NCBI GenBank assembly: GCA_035328465.1
Contig: DAOLIQ010000004.1
Coordinates: forward strand, 14,252-78,251
From: JADJEI01 sp035328465
GTDB lineage: Bacteria; Bacteroidota; Ignavibacteria; Ignavibacteriales; Ignavibacteriaceae
Length of the DNA: 64,000 nt
Direction: 5' to 3'
Both the position numbers and the translations under genes were made by a program. The number at the start of each line of letters is the position of its first letter. The stretch's first letter is position 1. Under the pieces are notes generated by a model, which did no database searches, had not been told where the DNA came from, and saw only the letters and a list, made by a program, of their open reading frames with translations. Below are positions 1 through 9,026 of the stretch, piece after piece.

Positions 1-166
1 TATTCAAATCAAACTGAAGTACAATTTGTACAAAGTTAATGAAGACAAGCAGCAAAAGCACTGCACCATAACGAAGTTTGATCAGCCAAAGATTGCGCCG
101 GCGAATTGCTTGCCAGAATTCGTCATAATGATGCGTCCATTCAGGGACGAGATTACTTAATTTCAT
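1..166 (-). CDS. N-terminal part of a membrane protein, possibly a sensor kinase (truncated by window edge)
   Basis: An ATG at 166 opens a frame that runs off the left edge after 55 codons. The peptide starts MKLSNLVPEWTHHYDEFW, continues with a basic patch (AIRRRNLWLIKLRYGA) and then a hydrophobic stretch (VLLLLVFINFVQIVLQF) that looks like a first membrane helix. A basic RRRNxWLIKLRY segment before the first helix is common in membrane sensor histidine kinases of this lineage, so a sensor is my guess. No catalytic domain is visible in the window, and any other polytopic membrane protein is possible. Confidence 0.6.
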   Translation of the reverse strand, partial: MKLSNLVPEWTHHYDEFWQAIRRRNLWLIKLRYGAVLLLLVFINFVQIVLQFDLN

Positions 167-399
167 TTTATGCTTAATGAAAAAATATTTTTTTGTTAAA
201 CTACTGACATTTAGTTCTTCTATCAAATTAGCTTGGTTGTCTATTGAAAATTATTAACGAATGTTTCAAGTTGAAATTGCAATTACTTCTTCTTACATTT
301 TACTAAACAAAAAAACACCTTAAGACGATTTTCTTTCTTAAGCCTTAAGATGTATGGACTAATTATTTTATTCAACAAACCCATACTGTCGAGGTTAAT

Positions 400-873
400 A
401 TGCCGCTTACAAAACTCAAAAAATATCTTGATGAAAATAAAATCAAGTATATCATAATTTCTCATTCATCAGCTTACACAGCGCAGGAGATTGCTGCACG
501 CGCACACATTCGTGGTAGAGAACTTGCTAAAACTGTTCTGCTAAAAATTGACGGGAAAATGGTGATGGCGGTTTTGCCTGCATCGTATAAAATAATTTTT
601 GAGCAGCTTGCTAAAGAATTAAATACTTCCAATGTCAGACTTGCTTACGAACAGGAGTTTATGGATAAATTTCCTGATTGCGAAATAGGTGCGATGCCCC
701 CTTTCGGCAATCTTTATGGAATGGAAGTATTCGTTGCGAAAAGTTTGATGCAGGATGAAGAGATATCTTTTAATGCATGTTCACATACAGAACTAATTAA
801 ACTTTCGTTAAAAGATTTCGTATCGTTGGTGAAACCAAAAATAATTCAGTTCTCGGTTCAATCTAAAGTCTGA
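400..873 (+). CDS. YbaK/ProX-type aminoacyl-tRNA deacylase
   Basis: The 157-residue protein fits the YbaK/prolyl-tRNA editing domain. These free-standing cytoplasmic enzymes hydrolyse mischarged aminoacyl-tRNA such as Ala- or Cys-tRNAPro. The visible family pattern is an N-terminal helix (MPLTKLKKYLDEN), then YTAQEIAARAHIRGRELAKTVLLKID with the conserved lysine after the helix, VLPASYKI, and GAMPPFGNLYG near residues 106-117, which is the family's GxxPPFG loop. A GAGGT ribosome site lies 5 bases before the ATG. The substrate amino acid cannot be read from the sequence. It stands alone, divergent from the partial gene at the left edge. Confidence 0.85.
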   Translation: MPLTKLKKYLDENKIKYIIISHSSAYTAQEIAARAHIRGRELAKTVLLKIDGKMVMAVLPASYKIIFEQLAKELNTSNVRLAYEQEFMDKFPDCEIGAMPPFGNLYGMEVFVAKSLMQDEEISFNACSHTELIKLSLKDFVSLVKPKIIQFSVQSKV

Positions 874-1032
874 ATGACTATCATTACTCACCAAGCTGCA
901 AAAATTTTTTTAAATTATTCTATTGTCAGAATAATCCCCCCTAATTTTTATTTACCGTTTATCAAATATCTTTGCTTAAATTTTCAGTAGTACTTTAATT
1001 TGTAATTAAAAATAACACCATTAAGGAGTCGT

Positions 1033-3069
1033 ATGAAAAATCGTTCATTATTTTTTGCAATGTTCTTATCCATTGTATTGGTTGTACAAAACTTTGCACA
1101 AATAAGCGGTGAAAAAACAAAAACACTTGATCCGCAAAATATTGATTCATCAGTTAAACCCGGAGATAATTTTTATGAATACGCTTCGGGCAATTGGTTG
1201 AAAAATAACCCCATTCCTGATGAATACAGCCGCTGGGGAAGTTTTGAAATACTAACCGAAGAAAACTATAAAATCTTAAAACAAATTCTCGAAGAAGCAT
1301 CAAAATCAAACTCACCGATAGGAAGCATTCAACAAAAAATCGGTGATTTTTATTTTGCCGGAATGGATACAGCTTCAATTGAAGCTTTAGGCATTAATGC
1401 TATTTCAAAATATTTAGAAAAGATTCAAAACATCAACTCGAAGGAAAAGTTAATAGAAATAATTTCAGAGATGCATGTGAATGGTCAAAATCCGTTATTC
1501 AATTTTTTCGCATCTGCAGACGCAAAAAACAGTTCGATGGTTATTTCACAATTATTTCAGGGAGGGTTGGGGCTGCCGGATCGTGACTATTATTTAAAGG
1601 ATGATGATCGTTCGAAAGAAATTAGAGCGAGATATTCATTGCACATTTCAAAAATGTTCAGCCTTTCCGAAAGTGATGAATCATCAGCCCTGAACGCTGC
1701 TGAGGTAATTATGAAAATTGAAACTCGTTTAGCGGAAAATTCAATGGATCGAGTAGCGATGCGTGATCCAAATTTAACTTACAACAAAATGACTTTTGCT
1801 GATGTAAAAAATCTTGCCTCAGGATTTGATTGGGATTCTTATTTCAGCTTTGCAGGAGTTCATGATCCAGGTGATATTAATGTCGGGCAGCCGGATTTCT
1901 TCAAAGAAGTTGGAACGATGATGAATGAAATTCCTCTCGATGAGTGGAAAACTTATTTAAAATGGAATTTGCTGAGAGGAACTGCAAATCTATTAAGTAG
2001 TGATTTTGTGAACGAGAGATTTGAATTCACAGGGAAATTTCTGAATGGTCAAAAAGCAATGCAGCCGCGATGGAAGAGAATTCTTCAATCAACAAACTTT
2101 GCGCTTGGCGAAGCACTTGGAAAGCTGTTTGTCGAAAAAACTTTTCCGCCTGAAGCAAAACATAAAGCACTTCAAATAGTGAACAACCTTCTTGAGGCAA
2201 TGGGGGAGAGAATTAATAATCTTGAATGGATGAGTGATGAGACAAAGAAACAGGCGTTAATAAAATTGGATGCGTTTAATGTGAAAATCGGCTATCCAGA
2301 TAAATGGAAAGATTATTCTGATTTGAATATTACTCGAAATTCTTTCGTTGAAAATATGATGCAAGCAAACCGATTTCAATTTAAAAAAGATATTGAAAAA
2401 ATCGGCAAACCTGTTGATAAAAATGAATGGCTGATGAATCCACAAACTGTAAATGCCTATTATGAACCTACAAAGAATGAAATAGTTTTCCCCGCTGCAA
2501 TTCTTCAACCTCCATTTTTTGATCCCGAAGCCGACGATGCTGTTAATTACGGTGCAATGGGTGGAGTGATTGGTCACGAAGTGACTCACGGCTTTGATGA
2601 TGAAGGGAAACAGTATGATGCTGAAGGCAATATCCGGAATTGGTGGACTGCAGAAGATGAGGCGAAATTTAATGAGCGCGCTCAAGTTATGATCAATCAG
2701 TACAATTCATTTATGCCGATTGACACTAACAGAATTAATGGTGCGCTTACTCAAGGTGAGAACATTGCCGATCTTGGCGGATTGAATGTTGCTTTCACAG
2801 CATTTCAAAAAACTGATCAATTTAAAGAGAATAAATTGGTTGACGGATTTACACCCACCCAAAGATTTTTCCTGTCGTGGGCAAATGTTTGGAAAAATAA
2901 TATTCGCGATCAGGCTTTGCTGCTTCGGCTCAAAACCGATCCCCACTCCCCTGGCAAATATCGCGTGCTGGGACCGCTGAGTAATATTCCCGAATTCTGG
3001 GAAGCATTTGATATAAAGCCAGGTGAACCGATGAGAAATGAAGGCGATAAGCTTGTAAAAATCTGGTAA
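1033..3069 (+). CDS. M13 family (neprilysin/PepO-like) zinc endopeptidase, secreted
   Basis: This 678-residue protein has a signal peptide (residues 1 to about 22, ending QNFAQ) and the full M13 architecture. The long N-terminal peptidase_M13_N domain contains DPGDNFYEYASGNWL-like family sequence (here KPGDNFYEYASGNWL). The catalytic M13 domain has HEVTH at 515-519 and the third ligand in GENIADLGG (E576, with D580). NAYYEPTKNEIVFPAAILQPPFF and the C-terminal tryptophan (VKIW) are also family hallmarks. Members cleave peptides outside the cytoplasm, so periplasmic or surface peptide degradation is likely. AAGGAG lies just before the ATG, and a stem-loop with a T run follows the stop. Confidence 0.95.
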   Translation: MKNRSLFFAMFLSIVLVVQNFAQISGEKTKTLDPQNIDSSVKPGDNFYEYASGNWLKNNPIPDEYSRWGSFEILTEENYKILKQILEEASKSNSPIGSIQQKIGDFYFAGMDTASIEALGINAISKYLEKIQNINSKEKLIEIISEMHVNGQNPLFNFFASADAKNSSMVISQLFQGGLGLPDRDYYLKDDDRSKEIRARYSLHISKMFSLSESDESSALNAAEVIMKIETRLAENSMDRVAMRDPNLTYNKMTFADVKNLASGFDWDSYFSFAGVHDPGDINVGQPDFFKEVGTMMNEIPLDEWKTYLKWNLLRGTANLLSSDFVNERFEFTGKFLNGQKAMQPRWKRILQSTNFALGEALGKLFVEKTFPPEAKHKALQIVNNLLEAMGERINNLEWMSDETKKQALIKLDAFNVKIGYPDKWKDYSDLNITRNSFVENMMQANRFQFKKDIEKIGKPVDKNEWLMNPQTVNAYYEPTKNEIVFPAAILQPPFFDPEADDAVNYGAMGGVIGHEVTHGFDDEGKQYDAEGNIRNWWTAEDEAKFNERAQVMINQYNSFMPIDTNRINGALTQGENIADLGGLNVAFTAFQKTDQFKENKLVDGFTPTQRFFLSWANVWKNNIRDQALLLRLKTDPHSPGKYRVLGPLSNIPEFWEAFDIKPGEPMRNEGDKLVKIW

Positions 3070-3090
3070 TTGACAGTTGTTTTAGTATAA

Positions 3091-3120
3091 AGCACAGATT
3101 GAAGTCTGTGCTACTTTTTT
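3091..3120 (+). terminator. Intrinsic terminator after the M13 peptidase
   Basis: An 8-bp perfect stem (AGCACAGA at 3091-3098 with TCTGTGCT at 3105-3112) and a 6-base loop are followed by ACTTTTTTAATT. It lies 22 bases past the M13 stop. Its right arm overlaps the stop codon of the convergent TerB gene (3111-3113), so the same DNA ends one gene's transcript and the other's reading frame. Confidence 0.75.
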
Positions 3121-3566
3121 AATTCATTTTTTACAACCAATTTTGAATCTATCATATCACGATGCTCAAGATTGAGCATCGTGGTAATTTTCCTGATAAG
3201 TCCTTCTTCGTGTGCGTCTATTTTCCCGTCGACAAAGATCAGCTTCCAAAGATTTTTTAACAGCTCGAATTTTTCTTCATTTGAAAAATGCTGATTGATC
3301 GTATCTGTGAATTCATACAGACTGATACTCTCTTTCACTTCTGTCTCTGAAAGTTTTAACAGTTCATTGACAGATTCATCATCGAGTCGAAAAATACTTT
3401 TCATGGTTTCAAAAATGTGGCTGCGCTCCTCTTCGGTGAAATTCGAATCTGATTTTACAATTTCGAGAAACAACGCACACGTAGCGATCTGAATTTTATT
3501 ATCAGCTTGCTCGCTTACTGAATTACTGTCTTTCCCAAGTAAAATATTTTTAATATAGTCAAGCAT
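3111..3566 (-). CDS. TerB-like helical protein
   Basis: A 151-residue, acidic, all-helical protein resembling the TerB (tellurite-resistance B) family. It shows IQIATCALFLEIVKSDSNFTEEER in the first helix pair and LLKNLWKLIFVDGKIDAHEEGLIRKIT in the second. The FVDGKIDAHE segment is the family's D-G-x-x-x-x-E signature. TerB proteins bind metal at the membrane, but stand-alone ones have no settled function. Its ATG overlaps the malQ stop by one base (TAATG), which implies translational coupling to malQ. No other ter genes are near, so tellurite resistance should not be assumed. Confidence 0.75.
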   Translation of the reverse strand: MLDYIKNILLGKDSNSVSEQADNKIQIATCALFLEIVKSDSNFTEEERSHIFETMKSIFRLDDESVNELLKLSETEVKESISLYEFTDTINQHFSNEEKFELLKNLWKLIFVDGKIDAHEEGLIRKITTMLNLEHRDMIDSKLVVKNELKK

Positions 3567-5107
3567 TATTCCTCCTCAACTTTAATTTCTTCATCAATCA
3601 CTGTTTTAGGTTTTGGAGGACGTTCATAAAGTTCCGCAAGTTTTTTCAAAGCAGATGGTAGAAATTCCGGAATTTGATTCCAGGTAAAACGCCAGCTCCA
3701 ATTTCCACCAAGTTTTCCGGGAAAGTTCATTCTTGCTTCACCGCCAAGATTTAAAATATCCTGCATCGGAATTATAACAATGTTTGCAACTGAAGCATAA
3801 CCTGCACGAATTAGATTAGCAGTGATATCATCACTTTGTATGTTAAGATAATTTTTCACGTGATCGAAAATATCTCTTCTTTCAGTTTTTGCTTTATCAA
3901 AATAAGCACGAGTAGTATCGTTATCGTGCGAACCGGTATAAACAACACAATTGGGGACAAAGTTATGCGGCAGAAACTTCGTTTCCATTTTTTCGCCAAA
4001 AGCAAACTGAAGAATTTTCATTCCGGGAAAATTAAATTTATCGCGGAGTGCTTCAACTGATTTTGTAATTACACCAAGATCTTCTGCAAGAATCGGAATT
4101 TCACCAAGATGTTTTCTTATAGAATTAAAAAGTTTTTCGCCGGGAGCTTTTACCCAGCGCCCTTTAACGGCAGTTGTTGCATCCCCCTGAACTTCCCAAT
4201 AAGCATCAAGTCCTCTGAAGTGATCAATACGAACTATGTCTATCAATTCGAGCAGACCTTTAAATCTTTTCCTCCACCAAAGAAAATCATCTTTCTCCAT
4301 TTCCTTCCAGCGATAAAGCGGATTTCCCCAAAGCTGTCCGGTTGGCGAAAAATAATCCGGCGGAACACCGGCAACTGTTTTAAGCTTGCCTTCTTCATTA
4401 ACAGTGAATAAATTTTTATTAGCCCATAGATCAGCGCTGTCATAAGCAATGTAAATAGGCATATCACCGATTATTTTAATTCCTTTTGTGTTTGCATAAT
4501 TTTTAACAGCTTTCCACTGTTTGAAAAATTCAAATTGAATAAATTTCTGATAAAAAATATCATCAGCAAGTTTTATTCGCCATTCTTTTAATGCGGTTGT
4601 TTCACGAAGCACTAAATCTTTCTCCCAGTTTGTCCAGAGCCCCCCGCCATGAAATTCTTTAGCTGCCATAAACAAAGCAAAATCTTCCAGCCAATCGGAA
4701 TGATCTTCACAAAATTTATCGAACTCATTTTTCTGCCCGTCTTTATTTTTTTTGAAATTATGAAATGCTGAATGAAGCAGAGTCTTTTTAAAATTTATTA
4801 TTTCTCCAAAATCTATTTTATACAAATCGAACTTTGGGAATGAAATTTCTTCGGAAGTCAAGAGACCATCTTCAAAAAGTTTTTCAGGACTGATTAAAAG
4901 AGGATTGCCTGCAAACGCTGAGAAACATTGATAGGGGGAATCGCCATAGCCGGTTGGGCCTAACGGAAAAACCTGCCAGAGTGTTTGTCCTGATGATTCA
5001 AGAAAATCAATAAAATTAAAACACTCTTTACCAAGATCACCAATTCCAAATTTGCCCGGAAGAGAGGTGGGGTGAAGAAGTATTCCTGCAGTACGTTCAA
5101 AACTCAT
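3566..5107 (-). CDS. malQ: 4-alpha-glucanotransferase (amylomaltase, GH77)
   Basis: The chosen start at 5107 has AGAGGATAAT before the ATG and gives 513 residues, close to the Thermus amylomaltase length. A longer frame to 5170 adds an unlikely hydrophobic tail. Catalytic residues are in place: nucleophile D295 in RIDHFRG, acid/base E342 in ILAEDLG, and D395 in TGSHDNDT. The enzyme moves alpha-1,4-glucan segments between maltodextrins and glycogen in the cytoplasm. With the glycogen synthase near 10 kb it supports a glycogen/maltodextrin cycle. It is cotranscribed with the TerB-like gene through a one-base overlap. Confidence 0.96.
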   Translation of the reverse strand: MSFERTAGILLHPTSLPGKFGIGDLGKECFNFIDFLESSGQTLWQVFPLGPTGYGDSPYQCFSAFAGNPLLISPEKLFEDGLLTSEEISFPKFDLYKIDFGEIINFKKTLLHSAFHNFKKNKDGQKNEFDKFCEDHSDWLEDFALFMAAKEFHGGGLWTNWEKDLVLRETTALKEWRIKLADDIFYQKFIQFEFFKQWKAVKNYANTKGIKIIGDMPIYIAYDSADLWANKNLFTVNEEGKLKTVAGVPPDYFSPTGQLWGNPLYRWKEMEKDDFLWWRKRFKGLLELIDIVRIDHFRGLDAYWEVQGDATTAVKGRWVKAPGEKLFNSIRKHLGEIPILAEDLGVITKSVEALRDKFNFPGMKILQFAFGEKMETKFLPHNFVPNCVVYTGSHDNDTTRAYFDKAKTERRDIFDHVKNYLNIQSDDITANLIRAGYASVANIVIIPMQDILNLGGEARMNFPGKLGGNWSWRFTWNQIPEFLPSALKKLAELYERPPKPKTVIDEEIKVEEE

Positions 5108-5491
5108 ATTATCCTCTGATTTTTTAATTGAAAAAATAGCATGGGAATAATAGAAAAGAAAAACTTGCAACTGAAATCAGATATAAAAGAGCGAAAAATT
5201 AAGAGCCCTGCTGCTTTAAGACGGGACTTTTCTGTTAGAAATTTTTTAATCCATTAAACAACAATTGAAGCTGCATCTAATTCTAAATCCGCCGAAGCAT
5301 TTATTCAAGTTCATAAAATATTTGTATGGGATATAAAATGATGTGTTATTGCTGTTATGCACCCCGGATTACAATTAATGTACGCAAGATATCATCTTAT
5401 GTGCCAAATTTGGTGATTTTCTGATTTATTAATGATTTTTAAAGGAAATAGTTGCGGAGTGGGAAGGGAATGGAAGATACTTTACTTGAAT
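5108..5491. other. Gene-free stretch upstream of malQ
   Basis: No supported gene lies between the malQ start and the terminator of the tricorn operon. A candidate minus-strand promoter can be read at 5280-5308 (TTGAAT, 17 bases, TAGAAT), about 170 bases before malQ. In such AT-rich DNA this match could be chance. The plus-strand open frame starting at 5432 is antisense to the tricorn 3' end and shows no protein-like composition. Confidence 0.4.
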
Positions 5492-5493
5492 GA

Positions 5494-5524
5494 TAAAAAC
5501 CTCCGATGGCATCGCCATCGGAGG
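5494..5524 (-). terminator. Strong intrinsic terminator of the tricorn operon
   Basis: An 11-bp perfect stem (5500-5510 pairs with 5514-5524) with a 3-base loop. Read on the minus strand it is followed at once by TTTTTATCA. It lies 18 bases after the small ORF that follows the tricorn gene, so the transcript unit is tricorn, small ORF, terminator. Confidence 0.85.
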
Positions 5525-5541
5525 GTTAAAATAAAGGCTCT

Positions 5542-5667
5542 TTATTTTATCAATAACATCTGCTTCAATTCGTTGAAAAGGATTTTTCCATCCTTCATTT
5601 CTGTAAATATAAACTCTACTTGCAATTTGTCGGCTGAGGCACGTTGCATCATCGCTCTCTTGTTCAT
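5542..5667 (-). CDS. Small ORF (41 residues) coupled to the tricorn gene
   Basis: The ATG at 5667 lies one base after the tricorn stop (TAA-T-ATG), and its own stop at 5542 is 18 bases before a strong terminator. The peptide begins MNKRAMMQRASADKLQVEF and ends FNELKQMLLIK; it is amphipathic, charged, and has no membrane segment or cysteine. I do not recognise a family. The position is the main support: a frame filling the space between an operon's last stop and its terminator. It could still be chance or only a reinitiation peptide. Confidence 0.4.
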   Translation of the reverse strand: MNKRAMMQRASADKLQVEFIFTEMKDGKILFNELKQMLLIK

Positions 5668-5668
5668 A

Positions 5669-8600
5669 TTACTTAACAGGATACTCCGGTACAGACGGAA
5701 AAGTAAACGGATCATCTTTTATTTTTTGCAGGGCTGTTTCAATTGCCTTATCAAGTTGATTATCTTTTCCCATCATCATTGAAGCGGGATCGTTATCAAT
5801 ATAAATATCCGGATCTGCACCGTGATTTTCTACAAGCCATTTCCCTTCTTCACCAAAAAATGCATTGTTGGATTGATTAATGCTTCCATTGTCAATGGTG
5901 GTTTGTGCATTTATTATTCCAACCAATCCCCCCCATGATGGAACTCCGACAACAGTACCAAGCTTATTTGCTTTAAAGTCTTCAACAAAAGCCTCGCCGT
6001 CAGAGCCATTATACTCATTTGAAACAAGGACAAACTTTCCTGTTGAAGTACTGCCCGGGTATCTGAACGGCTCCATATCGCGCAGTACATTGTATGAAGA
6101 CATTTTTCGTTCAAGCTTATCAATTAAGAAATATTCAGTCCAGCCGCCGCTGTTTCTTCTTACATCAATAATCAATCCCTCTTTGTAACGGAATGCTCGC
6201 CAGTATTTATCAAACTCACCTATTCCCCCCGAACCCATCGCTGTTATATGCATGTAACCAAGTTTACCGTTGGATTTATCGAGCACATACTTAATGTTAT
6301 CGGTAATCCATCTTGCATACCGCAGTTGAGAAGAATTTTTAATTGGTTTGACTTCGTAAGTATTTGCACCATCCTTTGAGGGTTTACTGTTTACAGTTAC
6401 GGTTATTGTTTGTCCATCAGTTACTTGCAGATATTTGAAGTAATCATCCGGAGTTTTAATTTCATTCCCATTGATTGCAATAAGGTAATCACCCTCTTTC
6501 AAATCAATATCAGGTCGTGACAATGGTGAAGTGTAAGAAAGAAACCACTCCGTTGGCCCATAGATTTTTTCAAACCTATAGTAGCCGGAATTATCTGCAT
6601 TTAAATCAGCGCCAAGCCAACCGGTAAACATTTTCGATTCGGGCGATTTCCACAAATCATTATCACCCCCGCCAACATAAGTATGTGAAACACAAAGTTC
6701 GCCAACCATTTGCGACATCATCCAGTTTAATTCGTTTCGAGAGGAAAGGTATGGAATGTAGGCTTTGTATTTTTCACCCATTGCCTTCCAATTGCGTCCG
6801 TGAAAATTTTTATCATAAAAGAAATCACGGTAGAAACGCCAGCAGTCATCAAATATCTGATTCCACTCGTCGTAAACTTTTACTGTGTAGCTCATCTTAT
6901 CGAGGTTTAATTTACTGCCCAAGGATTTTGATTTGAATACTTCATTAACAGAAGAAGTGAAAATATCTTTTTCATTTCTGAAGATTATATTTCCTCTGTC
7001 TGGCGAAAGATCGTAATCTCTGATTTTCTCATCTAGAACATTTTCCTTTTTCGTTTCCATATCATAAATATGAAGGTTCCATTTGGTGTCATTTCCGGGT
7101 TTGAAAATTTGTTCATACTCATCTTCGGTGAACTTATCAACCGAGCACCACAGTATTTTCCCATTTCCCGCTTTAAGGTAGAAGTAATTTCCGGCATCAA
7201 CAGGGAGGGGATAAGTTCGATTTTTAATCCCATCAAGATCAATCCTGAACGATTCATCACTTGATTTTTGAATACTCACAACGGGGTCGGCAAAGGGGGG
7301 AGTTTCGTTATCGCGAAGCTGAACAACCATTACTTGCTGCGGTGTCGTAACAACATGGTTATCCTCATAAAAATCCATTTGAATATCAAAATTTCTACTT
7401 GAAAGATAATAGAGATATTTTCCATTTGCATCGAAGGAAGGATTAAGATTGTCAAAGAAATCATCGGTGATTGCAAATTTTTTGTTCAGCTCAAGGCTGT
7501 AAAGATAAATCACATTGTTGCGATTAAAATTTGTAAAGCTGTAAGTGATCCATTTACTATCCGGCGACCAACTGTAATCACTCTCTTCCCAATAGAATTC
7601 ATCATTCTTAAGTTGATTTGACTTGTCAACTTCAACAAGCGTTTTAGAATCAACATCTATATAAAATATTAAAAAATCTTTATTGCCGAAAAGAATTTTC
7701 TTTCCATCGGGAGACCACAAAAGGTGATAAACAAATCTATCAAGATTATCAGTAAGCTGAATCCACTCCCCGCCTTCTGAAGGCTGAATATACAATTGAT
7801 AATCACCGGTTTTGTCGGAGAAAAAGGCAATCCATTTTCCATCGGGGGATATTTGTGGATACATTTCACGTGTACCGGGTGAGTTAGATAAATTTTTAGA
7901 CATGCTTTTGTCATTGTAAACATTGAACACATCGCCTCTCGCTGCAAGCAGCGCAGTGCGTCCGTCGTTCGACACACTCATGAAATGAATATACTCTTTA
8001 GGATTGATTACTCTATCACGAAGTGCCCACCTATCAGAAGGAATGTCAACAGATATTTTATTAGTAGAATTATTTTTTATGTCAAGAACATTAATATATC
8101 CGTTTTGGACAAAGACAATCTGCTCGCCATCAGTTTCTGCCCACATCACGTCAAAGTCATTGAATTCAGTTACCTGGTGGATCTCTTTGCTGTTGAGGTC
8201 TTCGACATAAAAATTTGAAATACCATTTGTGCGGTCCGAAACAAAATACATTATGTTATCACTGATCCACATGGGGTAACTGTTTTTCCCAACGTAGTCA
8301 GAGATTGGCGTGAATTCATTTTTCGTAAAATCATACATCCAGATATCCTGATACCACCCGCCTTTGTAACGCTTCCAGTAATATTCTTCCTGACCCTTCC
8401 TGCAATAAAGCATTTTGCTGCCGTCAGAATTAAAACTGCAAAGAACTCCGCGGTCAATTGGGAAACGCTGGGGTGCGCTTCCGTTTTTATCTACGAAATA
8501 AAGATTGGGGTCACGCATAATAAAATTTTCAAAGAAAGATCGAAATACAATCCCTTCGCCGTCGGGTGTCCATCCAATGGTTTGAGCACCACCAGGATTG

Positions 8601-8908
8601 TAAGTCAGGCGGGTAGGGGTTCCGCCTTCGGTAGGAATAGAATAAACATTTGTGCCGCCGTCATACTCGGCTGTGAAGGCAATCGTTTTTCCATCGGGAG
8701 AAAACTTTGCAGCCCATTCATTCCCCGGGGCATTTGTAATTCGTGCAGCGCTTCCGCCGTTTGAATTAACAATCCAAAGATCTCCTTCGTAGGTGAAAAC
8801 AATTTTATCTTTATAGATGTCCGGGTAACGCATGAATCTGCCTTCGATGGCAGACGAATTTTGGATGAATAAAAAAGAAATGAATAAAGAAAGAAACATT
8901 TTTTTCAT
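5669..8908 (-). CDS. Secreted tricorn-like S41 peptidase with beta-propeller and PDZ domains
   Basis: The start at 8908 has AGAGGTTTAT before ATGAAAAAAATG and gives 1079 residues with a signal peptide (to about SSAIEG). Residues about 20-350 carry WD40/PD40-like blades (for example FSPDGKTIAFTAEYDGGTN). A second propeller follows, then a tricorn C1 domain, a PDZ domain (about 780-860) and the C-terminal S41 core. The tricorn catalytic pattern is retained: S741-H742 in CVSHTYVGGGD and nucleophile S969 in YNGSDGEAF, plus NSGGW and a VENHGADPD segment. Tricorn proteins trim peptides to short products; the signal peptide places this one outside the cytoplasm. It is the first gene of a two-frame unit ending at the 5494-5524 terminator. 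Confidence 0.93.
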   Translation of the reverse strand: MKKMFLSLFISFLFIQNSSAIEGRFMRYPDIYKDKIVFTYEGDLWIVNSNGGSAARITNAPGNEWAAKFSPDGKTIAFTAEYDGGTNVYSIPTEGGTPTRLTYNPGGAQTIGWTPDGEGIVFRSFFENFIMRDPNLYFVDKNGSAPQRFPIDRGVLCSFNSDGSKMLYCRKGQEEYYWKRYKGGWYQDIWMYDFTKNEFTPISDYVGKNSYPMWISDNIMYFVSDRTNGISNFYVEDLNSKEIHQVTEFNDFDVMWAETDGEQIVFVQNGYINVLDIKNNSTNKISVDIPSDRWALRDRVINPKEYIHFMSVSNDGRTALLAARGDVFNVYNDKSMSKNLSNSPGTREMYPQISPDGKWIAFFSDKTGDYQLYIQPSEGGEWIQLTDNLDRFVYHLLWSPDGKKILFGNKDFLIFYIDVDSKTLVEVDKSNQLKNDEFYWEESDYSWSPDSKWITYSFTNFNRNNVIYLYSLELNKKFAITDDFFDNLNPSFDANGKYLYYLSSRNFDIQMDFYEDNHVVTTPQQVMVVQLRDNETPPFADPVVSIQKSSDESFRIDLDGIKNRTYPLPVDAGNYFYLKAGNGKILWCSVDKFTEDEYEQIFKPGNDTKWNLHIYDMETKKENVLDEKIRDYDLSPDRGNIIFRNEKDIFTSSVNEVFKSKSLGSKLNLDKMSYTVKVYDEWNQIFDDCWRFYRDFFYDKNFHGRNWKAMGEKYKAYIPYLSSRNELNWMMSQMVGELCVSHTYVGGGDNDLWKSPESKMFTGWLGADLNADNSGYYRFEKIYGPTEWFLSYTSPLSRPDIDLKEGDYLIAINGNEIKTPDDYFKYLQVTDGQTITVTVNSKPSKDGANTYEVKPIKNSSQLRYARWITDNIKYVLDKSNGKLGYMHITAMGSGGIGEFDKYWRAFRYKEGLIIDVRRNSGGWTEYFLIDKLERKMSSYNVLRDMEPFRYPGSTSTGKFVLVSNEYNGSDGEAFVEDFKANKLGTVVGVPSWGGLVGIINAQTTIDNGSINQSNNAFFGEEGKWLVENHGADPDIYIDNDPASMMMGKDNQLDKAIETALQKIKDDPFTFPSVPEYPVK

Positions 8909-8932
8909 ATAAACCTCTATTTTCTTGATGCT

Positions 8933-8940
8933 CAAACATA
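8933..8940 (-). promoter_or_regulatory. Possible TAnnTTTG promoter element for the tricorn gene
   Basis: On the minus strand the bases read TATGTTTG, matching the Bacteroidota -7 element TAnnTTTG. It lies 24 bases upstream of the tricorn start, which would leave a short leader. No good TTTG -33 box is seen at the usual distance, so this is only a partial match. Confidence 0.3.
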
Positions 8941-9026
8941 GGTAAAAGAGATTTTAGAAAAAATCAAGATAAGCTTCCGACGAAGTGCTTATCAAATTAT
9001 ACAGCCGTTCAAATAAAAATTAAATA

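Noticed and set aside
283..465. Minus-strand 60-codon frame upstream of the YbaK gene
   Set aside because: It overlaps the start of the YbaK gene and its peptide is a run of phenylalanine, lysine and isoleucine from AT-rich DNA.
2257..2685. Minus-strand open frame of 142 codons inside the M13 gene
   Set aside because: It is a shadow of the M13 coding frame, with a composition set by the opposite strand and no motif or ribosome site.
3111..3566. Tellurite-resistance gene call
   Set aside because: Only the TerB-like fold is supported. No terC, terD or other ter gene is present, and TerB-like proteins occur in unrelated contexts.
5432..5782. Plus-strand open frame of 116 codons
   Set aside because: It runs antisense to the small ORF and the tricorn 3' end and crosses a terminator hairpin; the peptide has no protein-like pattern.
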